A DNA stretch of 64,000 nt. Source: Mesorhizobium sp. (GTDB lineage Bacteria > Pseudomonadota > Alphaproteobacteria > Rhizobiales > Rhizobiaceae). The notes beneath the pieces are model-generated. The model did no database searches, was not told the DNA's origin, and worked only from the letters and a program-made list of their open reading frames with translations. Every line of letters begins with the position of its first letter. Position 1 is the first letter of the stretch. The stretch spans positions 62,001 through 126,000 of the forward strand of contig SAPZ01000018.1 in NCBI GenBank assembly GCA_004020875.1, in the 5' to 3' direction. The translations under genes and the position numbers were made by a program. Positions 24,852 through 33,658 of this stretch are shown here, in pieces.

Positions 24852-26021
24852 ATGCGCATCAAAAGCGTCCAGGCCTGGTGGGTTCGCATCCCGATCGAAG
24901 TCGCGAAGCAGCATCGCAGCGACTTCGGTCAGGTGACGACGTTCGACGCCGCCATTCTGCGCATCGAGACCGATGACGGCCTGGTCGGTTGGGGCGAAGG
25001 CAAGAACGCCGCCGGCAGCGCCGGCAGCTATGGCGCGCTCGTCCATATGCTCAACCACGAGATCGGCCCGCAGATCATCGGCCGCGATCCGGCCGACATC
25101 GGCATCATCTGGGAAATGCTCTATAACGGCGTGCGGCACGAGACGGCCGCGCATGCCGGCCATGCCATGCCGCGGCTGGCGCGGCGCGGCATGAGCGTGG
25201 CGGCGATCAGCGCCGTCGACATTGCGCTTTGGGACATCCTCGGCAAGTCCCTCGGGCAGCCGGTATGGCGACTGCTCGGCGGCCGCAAGGTCGAGCGCAT
25301 GCAGGCCTACGCTTCGGGCGGCTGGGCCTCCCCCGACGCAATCGGCGAGCAGTTGAAATCCTACGTCGCCAAGGGCGGCTTCAAGGCGCTGAAGATGCGC
25401 GTCGGCGCCATGGACGGCGCCCCGCATCTTTCGGCCGCGCGCGTACGCGCCGCAAGGCAGGCGATCGGTCCGGACGTCGATTTGATGGTCGACGCGCATG
25501 GCACCTACACCGTCGCCGAGGCCAAACGCTTCATCCAGCTCACCGCCGATCTGGACCTCGCCTGGTTCGAGGAGCCGGTGATCGCCGACGACAAGCCGGG
25601 CATGGCCGAGGTGCGCGCCTCGGGCTCGACGCCGATTGCCACGGGCGAAAGCGAGGCGACGCGCTACGCTTTCCGCGATCTGGCGGTCCTGAAATCGGCC
25701 GACATCTTCCAGCCGGATCCGGCGTTTTGCGGCGGCATCAGCGAGGCGATGAAGATCGGCACCATCGCCAGCGCCTTCAACCTGCGCTTCGCGCCGCATC
25801 TTTGGGCCGGCGCGCCCTGCTTCTTTGCCGGGCTGCATGTGTGCGCCGCCTCGCCCGCCAGCTTTATCATCGAATATTCGCTCGGTGCCAATCCGATGAT
25901 CCACGACCTGGTCGAGGAGACTGTCGAAGCCAAGGACGGTATGATAGCGATCCCTGAAAAGCCTGGATTGGGTTTCACCATCGCCGAGCGATTCCTGGAG
26001 GCGCACGCGCAACGAATTTGA
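24852..26021 (+). CDS. Enolase-superfamily (mandelate racemase type) acid-sugar dehydratase/racemase
   Basis: 389 residues. N-terminal capping domain to about residue 125, then the barrel. Catalytic-type motifs: GFKALKMRVG (Lys of the KxK/KxR motif), MVDAHGTYT (Asp and an extra His, first metal ligand strand), WFEEPV (Glu, second ligand), IATGESEATRY (Glu, third ligand) and FAPHLWAG (general-base His). This is the MR-subgroup pattern, which abstracts a proton next to a carboxylate; most such enzymes dehydrate hexonates or aldarates. The substrate is unknown. GAAGGGA precedes the ATG; the frame upstream of it is not coding-like. Confidence 0.88.
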   Translation: MRIKSVQAWWVRIPIEVAKQHRSDFGQVTTFDAAILRIETDDGLVGWGEGKNAAGSAGSYGALVHMLNHEIGPQIIGRDPADIGIIWEMLYNGVRHETAAHAGHAMPRLARRGMSVAAISAVDIALWDILGKSLGQPVWRLLGGRKVERMQAYASGGWASPDAIGEQLKSYVAKGGFKALKMRVGAMDGAPHLSAARVRAARQAIGPDVDLMVDAHGTYTVAEAKRFIQLTADLDLAWFEEPVIADDKPGMAEVRASGSTPIATGESEATRYAFRDLAVLKSADIFQPDPAFCGGISEAMKIGTIASAFNLRFAPHLWAGAPCFFAGLHVCAASPASFIIEYSLGANPMIHDLVEETVEAKDGMIAIPEKPGLGFTIAERFLEAHAQRI

Positions 26022-26023
26022 CG

Positions 26024-26740
26024 ATGAAAGAAAAGAACCTTCTCGCGGAACTTGCCGCCTATCTCTTCGCCAACTCGGACAAGGAGTCCGGCCGGACGCC
26101 ATCGGAACGCGAGTTGGCAGAACATTTCGGTGTCAGCCGCGGCCAGATCCGCGAGGCGCTCGCCATTCTCGAAGCCATGCGCATCGTCGAGCGCCGCGCC
26201 AAGTCCGGCATCTATATCGACACCAAGCAGGCGAGCGTGGAAGCGCTGGCGCTGTTTGCCCGCGCCGGCCTGCCGCTCGATCCGGTGCAGATTTATGAGA
26301 CGGTAGAACTGCGCAAGATCCACGAGATCAAGGCGGCCGAGCTTGCCTGCTCGCGCGCCACCGAGGAGAACTTCGAACGCCTGCGCGAGATCCTGAAAGC
26401 ATCCGAAGAGCGCATCGCCGCCGGCGAAGGCCTCGCCAAGGAGGACCGCGAGTTCCACCTCGAGATCGTGCGCGCCACCAAGAACAGCGTCTTCCACAAC
26501 ATCTGCAGCGTCTATTACCTGATGGGCGAGCAACGCCTGCCGATCTATTTCAACGATCCGGAACGCAGCGTGCGCTCCCATGCCGAGCACATCCAGATCT
26601 ACGAGGCGCTGCTGCGTCGCGACGGCAACCTGGCCCAAGCTCTTATGAGCGCCCATTTGCAGGGCGCCGAGAGCTACTGGAAAGGGATCATCGAAGGCCG
26701 CGGAACAGAACCGAAAAGCGCGGCGCTCGAGAAGGCCTGA
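26024..26740 (+). CDS. GntR-family regulator, FCD type
   Basis: 238 residues. Winged helix at about 8-68 (RTPSERELAEHFGVSRGQIREALAILEAMRIVERR), FCD domain at about 90-225 with EDREFHLEIVRATKN and RSHAEHIQIYEAL metal/ligand segments. ATG 26024 is three bases after the stop of the enolase-family gene. FCD regulators typically bind TGGT-N3-ACCA-like sites; two such sites lie at the head of its own operon and two more before the carbohydrate transporter at 36900. It is therefore the likely local repressor of both units. Confidence 0.88.
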   Translation: MKEKNLLAELAAYLFANSDKESGRTPSERELAEHFGVSRGQIREALAILEAMRIVERRAKSGIYIDTKQASVEALALFARAGLPLDPVQIYETVELRKIHEIKAAELACSRATEENFERLREILKASEERIAAGEGLAKEDREFHLEIVRATKNSVFHNICSVYYLMGEQRLPIYFNDPERSVRSHAEHIQIYEALLRRDGNLAQALMSAHLQGAESYWKGIIEGRGTEPKSAALEKA

Positions 26741-26745
26741 GTGCA

Positions 26746-27726
26746 ATGCGCAAGATACTCTCGACGCATCCGCTGCACCCTCGTGCCACGGCGATGCTGG
26801 TGGGTGCCGGGCGGCTGGTCGTCGCTTCCGCGCTCGATCCTAAGACATTGACCACTGAGGCTCGCGACGCCGACATCGTCATTGTGCGCGCGCCGCTGCC
26901 GCCGGAGCTGTTTGCGGGTGCTTCGAGCCTGCGCGCCGCGATCCGCCATGGCGCGGGACTGGACATGATTCCGGTCGAGGCGGCGAGCGCCGCCGGCGTG
27001 CTGGTCGCGAACGTGCCAGCGGTCAACGCCCGCTCGGTCGCCGAGCATGTGATGTTCATGGCACTCGCCCTGCTGCGGCGCTTCCGCGTGATGGACCGTG
27101 ACCTGCGCGCCAAGGGATGGCTTGCCGGGCGCGAGCATGCCAATTCGACCAGCGAGCTGGCCGGCAAGACAATCGGCATCGTCGGCCTCGGGGCGGTCGG
27201 ACAGGCCATCGGGCATATCGCCGCGCAAGGCTTCGACCTCAATGTCGTGGCGACGACGCGCAGCCTGCGCCCGGCGCCCGAGCGAGTCGGCTTCCTGTCG
27301 ATCGACGCGCTGGTCGAGCAGAGCGACATCGTCGTGCTCTGCTGCCCGCTGACGGAGGAAACGCGCGGCCTGATCAGCCGCGAGCGCATCGCGCGCATGA
27401 AGCCCAACGCGCTGCTGATCAATGTATCGCGCGGTCCGGTGGTCGACGACGAGGCGCTGATCGAAGCCCTGCAAAAGGGCCGCATCGGCGGCGCCGCGCT
27501 CGACGTCTTTTCCACGCAGCCGCTGCCGCCCAATCATCCCTATTTCGGCTTCGACAACGTCATCGTCACCCCGCACATGGCCGGCATCACCGAGGAATCG
27601 ATGATGCGCATGGGTGTCGGCGCCGCCGGCGAGGCGCTGCTGGTTCTCGCCGGCAAGCTGCCGGTCAACCTGCGCAATCCGGAAGTCATCGAGCATTACC
27701 GGCGGCGCTTTCCGGCTGGCGACTAA
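26746..27726 (+). CDS. D-isomer-specific 2-hydroxyacid dehydrogenase
   Basis: 326 residues. NAD-binding domain motif GIVGLGAVGQAIGHIA (about 142-157). The catalytic trio appears as Arg in NVSRGPVVDD, Glu in the following region, and His in VIVTPHMAGIT. The family reduces or oxidises 2-keto/2-hydroxy acids (glycerate, phosphoglycerate, tartronate semialdehyde-type compounds). It starts five bases after the GntR gene and closes the operon; it would handle a keto acid made by the upstream enolase-family enzyme. Exact substrate unknown. Confidence 0.88.
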   Translation: MRKILSTHPLHPRATAMLVGAGRLVVASALDPKTLTTEARDADIVIVRAPLPPELFAGASSLRAAIRHGAGLDMIPVEAASAAGVLVANVPAVNARSVAEHVMFMALALLRRFRVMDRDLRAKGWLAGREHANSTSELAGKTIGIVGLGAVGQAIGHIAAQGFDLNVVATTRSLRPAPERVGFLSIDALVEQSDIVVLCCPLTEETRGLISRERIARMKPNALLINVSRGPVVDDEALIEALQKGRIGGAALDVFSTQPLPPNHPYFGFDNVIVTPHMAGITEESMMRMGVGAAGEALLVLAGKLPVNLRNPEVIEHYRRRFPAGD

Positions 27727-27777
27727 TTCGCCCAGAGCGTTGCGACCACGCAGACCGGAGACGCCGGCGGGACAGCG

Positions 27778-27931
27778 CCCCCTCTGGCCTGCCGGCCATC
27801 TCCCCCACAAGGGGGGAGATCAGACGTCACGTCGGCTTTCGCCAATCTCTGAAGCTGCAGGAATGAGCAAGGCGCCGAAACTGACAATCTCCCCCCAAGT
27901 GGGGGAGATGGCAGGCGGGCCAGAGGGGGGG
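27778..27931. repeat. Mosaic palindromic repeat, copy B (type ATCTCCCCC)
   Basis: Same design as the copies at 8405-8573 and 46075-46233: outer arms CCCCCTCTGGCCTGCCGGCC and its inverse, each with an internal hairpin (CTCCCCC...GGGGGGAG), around a variable middle. It lies between the convergent dehydrogenase and amidase genes. Confidence 0.85.
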
Positions 27932-27981
27932 CGCGAAGGAACGCAGCGGCGACAAATTTGCCTCGGCTCGCAGCACCCCTA

Positions 27982-29277
27982 TCAACGGCTAAGCAACGCC
28001 TCCACTCCCGCGGCAATCGCAAGCAACCGCCGATCTTCCCCATGCCTACCCACCAGCATCAACCCGGCGGGTAGCTTCGTGCCCGGCATCGGCAACGAGA
28101 TGGCGCAGAGATCGAACTGGTTGGCGACCTGCGTGTTGCGCAAGAGCAGCCCTTCGGTCCTGTCGCGCAACGCTTCGTCGCCGGCCATGGCGGCGATGGA
28201 CGGCGCGACCATCGGCACCGTCGGCAATGCCAGGAGATCGACCGCCTCCAGCCGTTCCGCCATCGCCGCCGCAAGCTCGCCGCGACGGCGGATCGTGCGG
28301 ATATAGGCCGAGGCGGGAACCGCTAGCGCGCGCGACAATGGCCCGGTCACATGCGGATCGACCGGCACCGAGGCGCCACTCGCCAGCCAGTCGGCATGCA
28401 CTTCGGCACCCTCCATGGACGCGATCGTGCCGCGTTTGGTCGCCGCGCGCATCTCGGCGATGAGATCGTCGATGGACAAATCCGTGGCGCTGGCGCTGGC
28501 CCGCCCGATCCTGTCGATGCAGCTCTCGAAAGCTTCGGCGACCTCGGCTTGCGTCTCGCCGAACAGCGCGCCGCGCGGAATGCCGACGCGCAGACCGGCC
28601 AGCGAACTCGGCTGAAGCGCCGCCGGCTCTTCTCCAGCCATGATCGCATCGGCGATCGCGCAATCGGCGACGCTGCGGGCAAGCGGACCGACCGAATCCA
28701 GCGTCATCGACAGCGGAAAGGCGCCGGCCAAGGGCACGCGCTGCGCCGTCGGCTTGAAGCCGACGATGCCGTTGAGCGAGGCGGGGATGCGCACCGAGCC
28801 TCCAGTGTCCGAACCGATTGAGATGTCGCTCGTGCCCTCGCCGATCGCAACGCCCGCCCCCGATGACGAGCCGCCTGGAATCAGGCTGGCGTCGGCGGCA
28901 TTACCGGGCGTGCCGTGATGCGGATTGTCACCGATCGCGGTGAAGGCGAATTCGGTCATGTTGGTCTTGCCGAGGATGACCGCGCCGGCCTGGCGCAGCC
29001 TTAGCACGATCGCCGCATCTCGCGCGGCAGGTGCGGCCTCGGCGCGGATCAGCGACCCGGCCGTCGTCGGCTCGCCGGCGACGTCGAACAGGTCCTTTAT
29101 CGAGACGATGCGCCCGTCAAGCGGGCCAAGGCTGACGCCGACCTTGCGGCGGGCGTCGGACGCGTCGGCGGCGGCTCGCGCGGCCTCGGAATAGAGCTTC
29201 GTGTAGACCCTCTCGCCTGCCGCGCGATTGGCAAGACGTGACAGGATGATTTCGAGACGATCGCGGACGGATTGCAT
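27982..29277 (-). CDS. Amidase (amidase-signature family)
   Basis: 431 residues. The Ser-cisSer-Lys triad is visible: Lys in VSIKDLFDVAG, Ser in GGSSSGAGVA, and Ser in GSDTGGSVRIPAS. The family hydrolyses amides; the overall pattern resembles indole-acetamide or aryl-amide hydrolases, but substrate cannot be fixed. The ATG at 29277 fits the family N-terminus; no strong ribosome-binding site is seen. The frame stays open far upstream, antisense to the GFA gene, and was not used. No operon partner. Confidence 0.88.
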   Translation of the reverse strand: MQSVRDRLEIILSRLANRAAGERVYTKLYSEAARAAADASDARRKVGVSLGPLDGRIVSIKDLFDVAGEPTTAGSLIRAEAAPAARDAAIVLRLRQAGAVILGKTNMTEFAFTAIGDNPHHGTPGNAADASLIPGGSSSGAGVAIGEGTSDISIGSDTGGSVRIPASLNGIVGFKPTAQRVPLAGAFPLSMTLDSVGPLARSVADCAIADAIMAGEEPAALQPSSLAGLRVGIPRGALFGETQAEVAEAFESCIDRIGRASASATDLSIDDLIAEMRAATKRGTIASMEGAEVHADWLASGASVPVDPHVTGPLSRALAVPASAYIRTIRRRGELAAAMAERLEAVDLLALPTVPMVAPSIAAMAGDEALRDRTEGLLLRNTQVANQFDLCAISLPMPGTKLPAGLMLVGRHGEDRRLLAIAAGVEALLSR

Positions 29278-29388
29278 TTTGGTTGTCGGGCCTTGCAAAG
29301 TTGCAGCGTCTTTTAGGCACGGCCTGATTTGGGCCGGCGAAGAGATAACCCGGCAAGCGTGCCTTTGCACCCTGCCAGCGATGGGAAG

Positions 29389-29742
29389 ATGCTGATGCTG
29401 TACAAAGGCAGGTGCCACTGCGGCAAGGTGGCTTTCGAGGTCAAGGGTGAGATCGGCGGCGTGGTGCGCTGCTACTGCTCGATCTGCGCGCGCAAGGGCG
29501 CACTGCTGTGGGCCGTGCCGCATGAGAAGCTCAGTCTGGTCGCCTGGGGTGACGACCTCGGCCGCTACACCTTCGGCAAGGCTCAAATCGCGCATCGCTT
29601 CTGCCGGACTTGCGGCATGCATCCGTTTGCCGAGGACGTCGGCGAAGGCAGGGCACGGACAGCTTATATCAACATCAACTGCCTGGACGACGTCGACATC
29701 GCCAGCATCGAAGTGTTCGAGTTCGATGGTCGCGCCGCCTAA
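29389..29742 (+). CDS. GFA-family zinc protein (CENP-V/GFA fold)
   Basis: 117 residues. Cysteine motifs CHCG near the start, CYCSIC (about 29-34) and CRTCG (about 81-85) make up the zinc sites of the glutathione-dependent formaldehyde-activating (GFA) family. Catalytic function in the family is doubtful for most members. ATG 29389 and ATG 29395 are both possible; the second is better spaced from GGGAAG. Confidence 0.82.
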   Translation: MLMLYKGRCHCGKVAFEVKGEIGGVVRCYCSICARKGALLWAVPHEKLSLVAWGDDLGRYTFGKAQIAHRFCRTCGMHPFAEDVGEGRARTAYININCLDDVDIASIEVFEFDGRAA

Positions 29743-29845
29743 TGCATGTCGCCCAGAAGTGCGCAGCGGTTCTGGGACAACGACATGCATCAAAACAAAG
29801 ACTTAAAGCGCGTCGCCTGAATCCGTTTCAGCGCGACGCGCTTTA
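29742..29845. repeat. Two-part palindromic repeat
   Basis: Part one: ATGCATGTCG (29742-29751) with CGACATGCAT (29781-29790). Part two: AAAGCGCGTCGC (29805-29816) with GCGACGCGCTTT (29833-29844). A diverged version of part one occurs at 59992-60037. The first base overlaps the stop codon of the GFA gene, and part two could act as a terminator. Confidence 0.75.
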
Positions 29846-29946
29846 GGCGGCACCGGAGCGCCCGGTCGATCAAAGGCCTTGATTGAGATCAAAGGCTATT
29901 CCCGAGCCGCCGCTATCTTGCCTGCGAGCTTATTCGAGAGGGCACG

Positions 29947-31029
29947 ATGAACAGGCGAGCGATGCTCTTGAGCGCAGGCGCTGCGCTTGCCGCGGCGGGC
30001 ACTGGTGTTGCCGGTTGGCGATCGGCGGTCGGGTCCATGGCTCAATATGAGGCCTTCGCCACCGGATTGCGTGACCGCCTGACGCCCGATCTTGAGGCCG
30101 TCGTACGCTACGCAACCTTGGCCGCCAACAGCCATAATACGCAGCCCTGGCGGTTCCAGCTTGAACAGCATGCAATCGAGATCCGGCCTGACCTTCAGAG
30201 GCGGACCCCGGTCGTCGACCCTGACGATCATCATCTCTATGTCAGCCTGGGATGCGCCGCGGCCAATCTCACGCTCGCCGCGGCGGCGACTGGCCGTAGC
30301 GGCGAGGCTTCGCTTACGGCGGACGGCAACGGCATCCGTTACGATTACCTCATGGGCGAGGCGAAAGCAGAGCCGTTGGTCGACGCCATTCCGAAACGCC
30401 AATCGACGCGTGCCGAATATGATGGCCGCGCCACCCCTGCCGCAGATCTCGCCGAACTTGAGCGCGCAGCCGCGATACCGGGTGTGAGCTTGGCGCTTGT
30501 CACCGATCGGACGCGAATGAAGCAGGTGCGGGATCTCGTCCTTGCCGGCAATGAAGACCAGATGAACGACCCGGCATTCATGCATGAGCTGAAGGAGTGG
30601 ATACGCTTCAACCCGCGCAGCGCGGCGGCAAGCGGCGATGGGCTCTTCTCTGCCGTGAGCGGCAGCCCGGTGCTGCCGACCAGCCTGGGCCGGATCGCCC
30701 TGGACCGGCTGTTTAGCGTCGCCCAGGAGAATAAGAAATACGCCCGTCAGATCGACTCGTCAGCTGGGGTGGCGATCTTCTTTGGCGAGCGGCCGGACCA
30801 CGATCACTGGATCAGGGTCGGCCAGGCGTGCCAGCGCTTCGCTTTGGCCACGACGAGCCTGGGACTCAAGCTCGCCTTCATCAATCAGCCTGTCGAGGTC
30901 GCCCGTCTGCGCGCCGACCTGGCGGGGATTGTCGGCGAGACCCGCAGGCCGGACATTGTGATGCGCTTCGGATATGGGCCGGCCTTGCCGTTTTCACCAA
31001 GAAGGCCGGTGGCTTCGGTCATCGCATGA
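29947..31029 (+). CDS. Acg-like nitroreductase-fold protein with twin-Arg type leader
   Basis: 360 residues. The N-terminus MNRRAMLLSAGAALAAAG looks like a signal or anchor with an Arg pair. The body carries the AANSHNTQPWRF motif of Acg-type nitroreductase-like proteins, then RQSTRAEYDGR and a late ATTSLGLKLAFINQPVEV segment. Acg proteins bind FMN but show little classical nitroreductase activity; a role in redox stress or flavin storage has been suggested for the family. It stands alone between repeats. An export role is inferred only from the N-terminus. Confidence 0.8.
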   Translation: MNRRAMLLSAGAALAAAGTGVAGWRSAVGSMAQYEAFATGLRDRLTPDLEAVVRYATLAANSHNTQPWRFQLEQHAIEIRPDLQRRTPVVDPDDHHLYVSLGCAAANLTLAAAATGRSGEASLTADGNGIRYDYLMGEAKAEPLVDAIPKRQSTRAEYDGRATPAADLAELERAAAIPGVSLALVTDRTRMKQVRDLVLAGNEDQMNDPAFMHELKEWIRFNPRSAAASGDGLFSAVSGSPVLPTSLGRIALDRLFSVAQENKKYARQIDSSAGVAIFFGERPDHDHWIRVGQACQRFALATTSLGLKLAFINQPVEVARLRADLAGIVGETRRPDIVMRFGYGPALPFSPRRPVASVIA

Positions 31030-31126
31030 TGGTGGGTGGCTGACATGGTCAGTGGCAGTCAGTCGTCAGCTAGGCTGCGCGCCGGCTCTCGGCCCGGTCG
31101 GGCGGATAAGGCGGCAGGTGAAGTCG

Positions 31127-32230
31127 TTATCCTGCGTGCCGCAAGCTGACGCCGCTGCCTCTGTCGAACAGCACCACCTTGTCGGGATTCCAGGCAAAGC
31201 GCACGGCCTGTTCGATCGAGACATCGGTCCTGGCTGGGACGGTGGCGCGCAGCATCGTGTCGCCGACCCTGAGCGTCAGGATCTTCTCCACGCCATGGTT
31301 CTCGACATCGTGGACGCGCGCCTCGACGGGTGCGCCGCTCTCCAGATGGACATCCTCCGGACGGATGCCGAAGACGAGCGGCCGACCGTCGGTCGCGCCG
31401 CTCGTCCTGCCCCCGCCAAAACTCTTTGCTCCGGTTGACAGCGGTAGTTCGAAATTCACCGGCGCCATCACCGCGCGGTCGTTGACCAGCTTGCCGTCGA
31501 TGAGGTTCATCGGCGGCGAACCGACAAAGCTCGCGACATAGGTGTCGCGCGGATTGTTGTAGATCTCATGCGGCGTGCCGGTCTGGACGATGCGGCCGTG
31601 GTTGAGCACGCCGACCTTGTCGCCCATCGACATGGCCTCGATCTGGTCATGCGTGACGAACAGGAAGGTGGCGCCGAGCTGCATCTGTAGGTTCTTCAGC
31701 TCCGTGCGCAGTGCCTCCCGCAGCTTGGCGTCGAGCGCCGACAGCGGCTCGTCCATCAGGAAGACGCGCGGCTTGCGCACGATGGCGCGGCCGATCGAGA
31801 CGCGCTGCATCTCGCCGCCGGAAAGACGGTCGGTCTTGCGATCGAGAAGATGCTCGATACGAAGCGTGCGGGCAGCGCGCGCGACGCGATCCTTGATCTC
31901 GGCATCGGGCAGCCGGCGGATCTTCGGCTTCAGCGGAAATTCGAGGTTCTGCCGCACCGTGTAGCGCGGATAAAGCGAATATTGCTGCAGCACCAGCGCG
32001 ACGTCGCGTTCGGCCGCGCCCCAATCGGCGACGTCGACGCCGTCGATGACGACCTGGCCCTCGGTCGGCTTGTCGAGCCCGGCGATCAGGCGCAGCGTCG
32101 TCGTCTTGCCGGCGCCGGTCTCGCCGAGCAGCACGAAGAACTCGCCATCGGCAATGTCGAGATTGAGGCCGGTCAGAGCGGTATGACCGCCGAATTTCTT
32201 GGTGATGTTCTTGAGCTCGATATGGGCCAT
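31127..32230 (-). CDS. Carbohydrate ABC transporter ATPase 2 (UgpC/MalK type)
   Basis: 367 residues: Walker A GETGAGKTTT (about 37-46), signature LSGGEMQRVSIGRAI, Walker B VFLMDEPLSALD, His-loop FLFVTHDQIEAMSM, then a C-terminal TOBE/OB regulatory domain with GIRPEDVHLESG. It is the last gene of the leftward transporter operon and probably forms a heterodimer with the paralogous ATPase encoded upstream (32337-33440), since both are complete but clearly different. Confidence 0.92.
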   Translation of the reverse strand: MAHIELKNITKKFGGHTALTGLNLDIADGEFFVLLGETGAGKTTTLRLIAGLDKPTEGQVVIDGVDVADWGAAERDVALVLQQYSLYPRYTVRQNLEFPLKPKIRRLPDAEIKDRVARAARTLRIEHLLDRKTDRLSGGEMQRVSIGRAIVRKPRVFLMDEPLSALDAKLREALRTELKNLQMQLGATFLFVTHDQIEAMSMGDKVGVLNHGRIVQTGTPHEIYNNPRDTYVASFVGSPPMNLIDGKLVNDRAVMAPVNFELPLSTGAKSFGGGRTSGATDGRPLVFGIRPEDVHLESGAPVEARVHDVENHGVEKILTLRVGDTMLRATVPARTDVSIEQAVRFAWNPDKVVLFDRGSGVSLRHAG

Positions 32231-32301
32231 GTCTACTGTCTCATTTCCATTTCGAAAGTGATCGGCCCTCCGCTATGGCTCCGGGCGTTCGATTGTTCGA
32301 A

Positions 32302-32319
32302 AGGCCAAATCGTTGGCCT
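32302..32319 (-). repeat. Intercistronic stem-loop between the two ATPase genes
   Basis: AGGCCAA-ATCG-TTGGCCT is a perfect 7-bp hairpin in the 106-bp gap between the two ATPase genes. It has no T tract; message stabilisation or partial attenuation is possible. Confidence 0.45.
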
Positions 32320-32336
32320 CTCGTGTCCTTCGGCCA

Positions 32337-33440
32337 TCACAATCTCACCCCCAGCGACTTGCCGCTTGCCGTGTCAAAGAAATGCGCCTGCTCCGGATCG
32401 ATGCGTACATGGACCTTCTCGCCGGGACCCGAGACATAGCCGGCCTTGGTGCGCGCACGCAGCATCGTGGAGCCGACCTTGAGGTCGACGATGTCGAAGG
32501 ATCCCAGCGGCTCGATGATGCTCGCCTCGACCGGCATGTAGCCGGGCGCTGCATCGTGCCGGACGAGCACACCCTCCGGCCGGATGCCAAGCGTCAGGCC
32601 ACCGTTGGAATGCCCATTGAGCTTGGACAGGAGCCGGTGGGGGAACTCGAAGCCCGCCGGCGCGTCGCCGACCGTCACGGAAGCGGCGCCGGGCCGATCC
32701 GCGACGCGGGCCTCGGCGATGTTCATCACCGGGCTGCCGACGAACTGCGCCACGAACAGATTGGCCGGGTGCGAATAGACCTCGTCCGGCGTGCCGACCT
32801 GCTGGATGAAGCCCTCGTGCATGATGACGATGCGGTCGGCGAGGCTCATCGCCTCGATCTGGTCGTGGGTAACGTAGATCGTCGTCGATCCCTGCTTGAC
32901 GTGCAGGCGCTTGATCTCGGCCCGCATCTCCTCGCGCAGCTTGGCGTCCAGCGCGCCGATCGGCTCGTCCATCAGCATCGCCTTCGGCCGCCGCACCAGC
33001 GCCCGGCCGATCGCCACGCGCTGCATGTCGCCGCCCGAAAGCGCCGAGGGCCGCTTGTCGAGCAGATCGGTGATGCGCAGGACCCGGGCGACCTCGCGCA
33101 CGGACTTGTCGACCTCGCCGCTGCTCATGCGCGTGGCGCGCAGCGGAAAGGCGACGTTCTCGAACACCGTCATATGCGGGTAGAGCGAGAAGGACTGGAA
33201 CACCATGGCGATATCGCGGTCGGCGGCCTTGAGGTGTTGCACCGGCTTGCCATCGATCAGGATGTCGCCGTTGTCGATCGTCTCCAGCCCCGCGACCGCG
33301 CGCAACGTCGTGGTCTTGCCGCAGCCGGACTGGCCGAGCAGCACGATGAACTCGTTGTCGGCGATGGCGAGATTCAGATTGTGGATGACCTGGACGGCTC
33401 CGAAGAATTTCTCGATCCCGCGAAGTTCGATCTGCGTCAC
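32337..33440 (-). CDS. Carbohydrate ABC transporter ATPase 1 (UgpC/MalK type)
   Basis: 367 residues: Walker A GQSGCGKTTT, signature LSGGDMQRVAIGRAL, Walker B AMLMDEPIGALD, His-loop IYVTHDQIEAMSL, C-terminal TOBE domain with GIRPEGVLVRHD. Equal in length to the second ATPase but with many substitutions. It overlaps the stop of the small membrane protein gene by ATGA. Operons with two distinct MalK-type ATPases plus a tiny membrane protein are known for glycerol-type (GlpSTPQUV) systems of rhizobia; this looks like a paralogous sugar system. Confidence 0.92.
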   Translation of the reverse strand: MTQIELRGIEKFFGAVQVIHNLNLAIADNEFIVLLGQSGCGKTTTLRAVAGLETIDNGDILIDGKPVQHLKAADRDIAMVFQSFSLYPHMTVFENVAFPLRATRMSSGEVDKSVREVARVLRITDLLDKRPSALSGGDMQRVAIGRALVRRPKAMLMDEPIGALDAKLREEMRAEIKRLHVKQGSTTIYVTHDQIEAMSLADRIVIMHEGFIQQVGTPDEVYSHPANLFVAQFVGSPVMNIAEARVADRPGAASVTVGDAPAGFEFPHRLLSKLNGHSNGGLTLGIRPEGVLVRHDAAPGYMPVEASIIEPLGSFDIVDLKVGSTMLRARTKAGYVSGPGEKVHVRIDPEQAHFFDTASGKSLGVRL

Positions 33441-33658
33441 TGCCGGGCTCCCTCATGCGTCGCGGCGCCGGTTGCCTCGCTCTGCTCCGGCGCGATCTTG
33501 GACGTGATGTTGAAGCCGATCAGCCCGATCAGGATGATCGTCACGCCATAGGAATGCAGGTCGAGGCTCCATGGCTGGCAGAGCGCGACGATGCCGAGCA
33601 CCATCAGGATCTGCGAGGCCGGCAAAAGGTACTTCTCGTTGACGGCTCGGAAACTCAT
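33437..33658 (-). CDS. Small two-helix membrane protein of the ABC operon
   Basis: 73 residues with two hydrophobic helices (about 14-28 and 34-50) and a polar C-terminal tail. Both ends overlap neighbours by ATGA: its start with the permease stop and its stop with the ATPase start, so it is translationally locked into the transporter. It resembles in size and position the small DUF2160-type protein (GlpU) of rhizobial glycerol transporters, though I cannot show homology. A role as an accessory subunit is inference. The frame extends upstream to 33769 within the permease gene; that part was rejected. Confidence 0.75.
   Translation of the reverse strand: MSFRAVNEKYLLPASQILMVLGIVALCQPWSLDLHSYGVTIILIGLIGFNITSKIAPEQSEATGAATHEGARQ

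Noticed and set aside
23808..26102. 764-codon open frame on the minus strand
   Set aside because: Antisense to three well-supported genes (TIM-barrel, enolase family, start of GntR); sequence is shadow-like.
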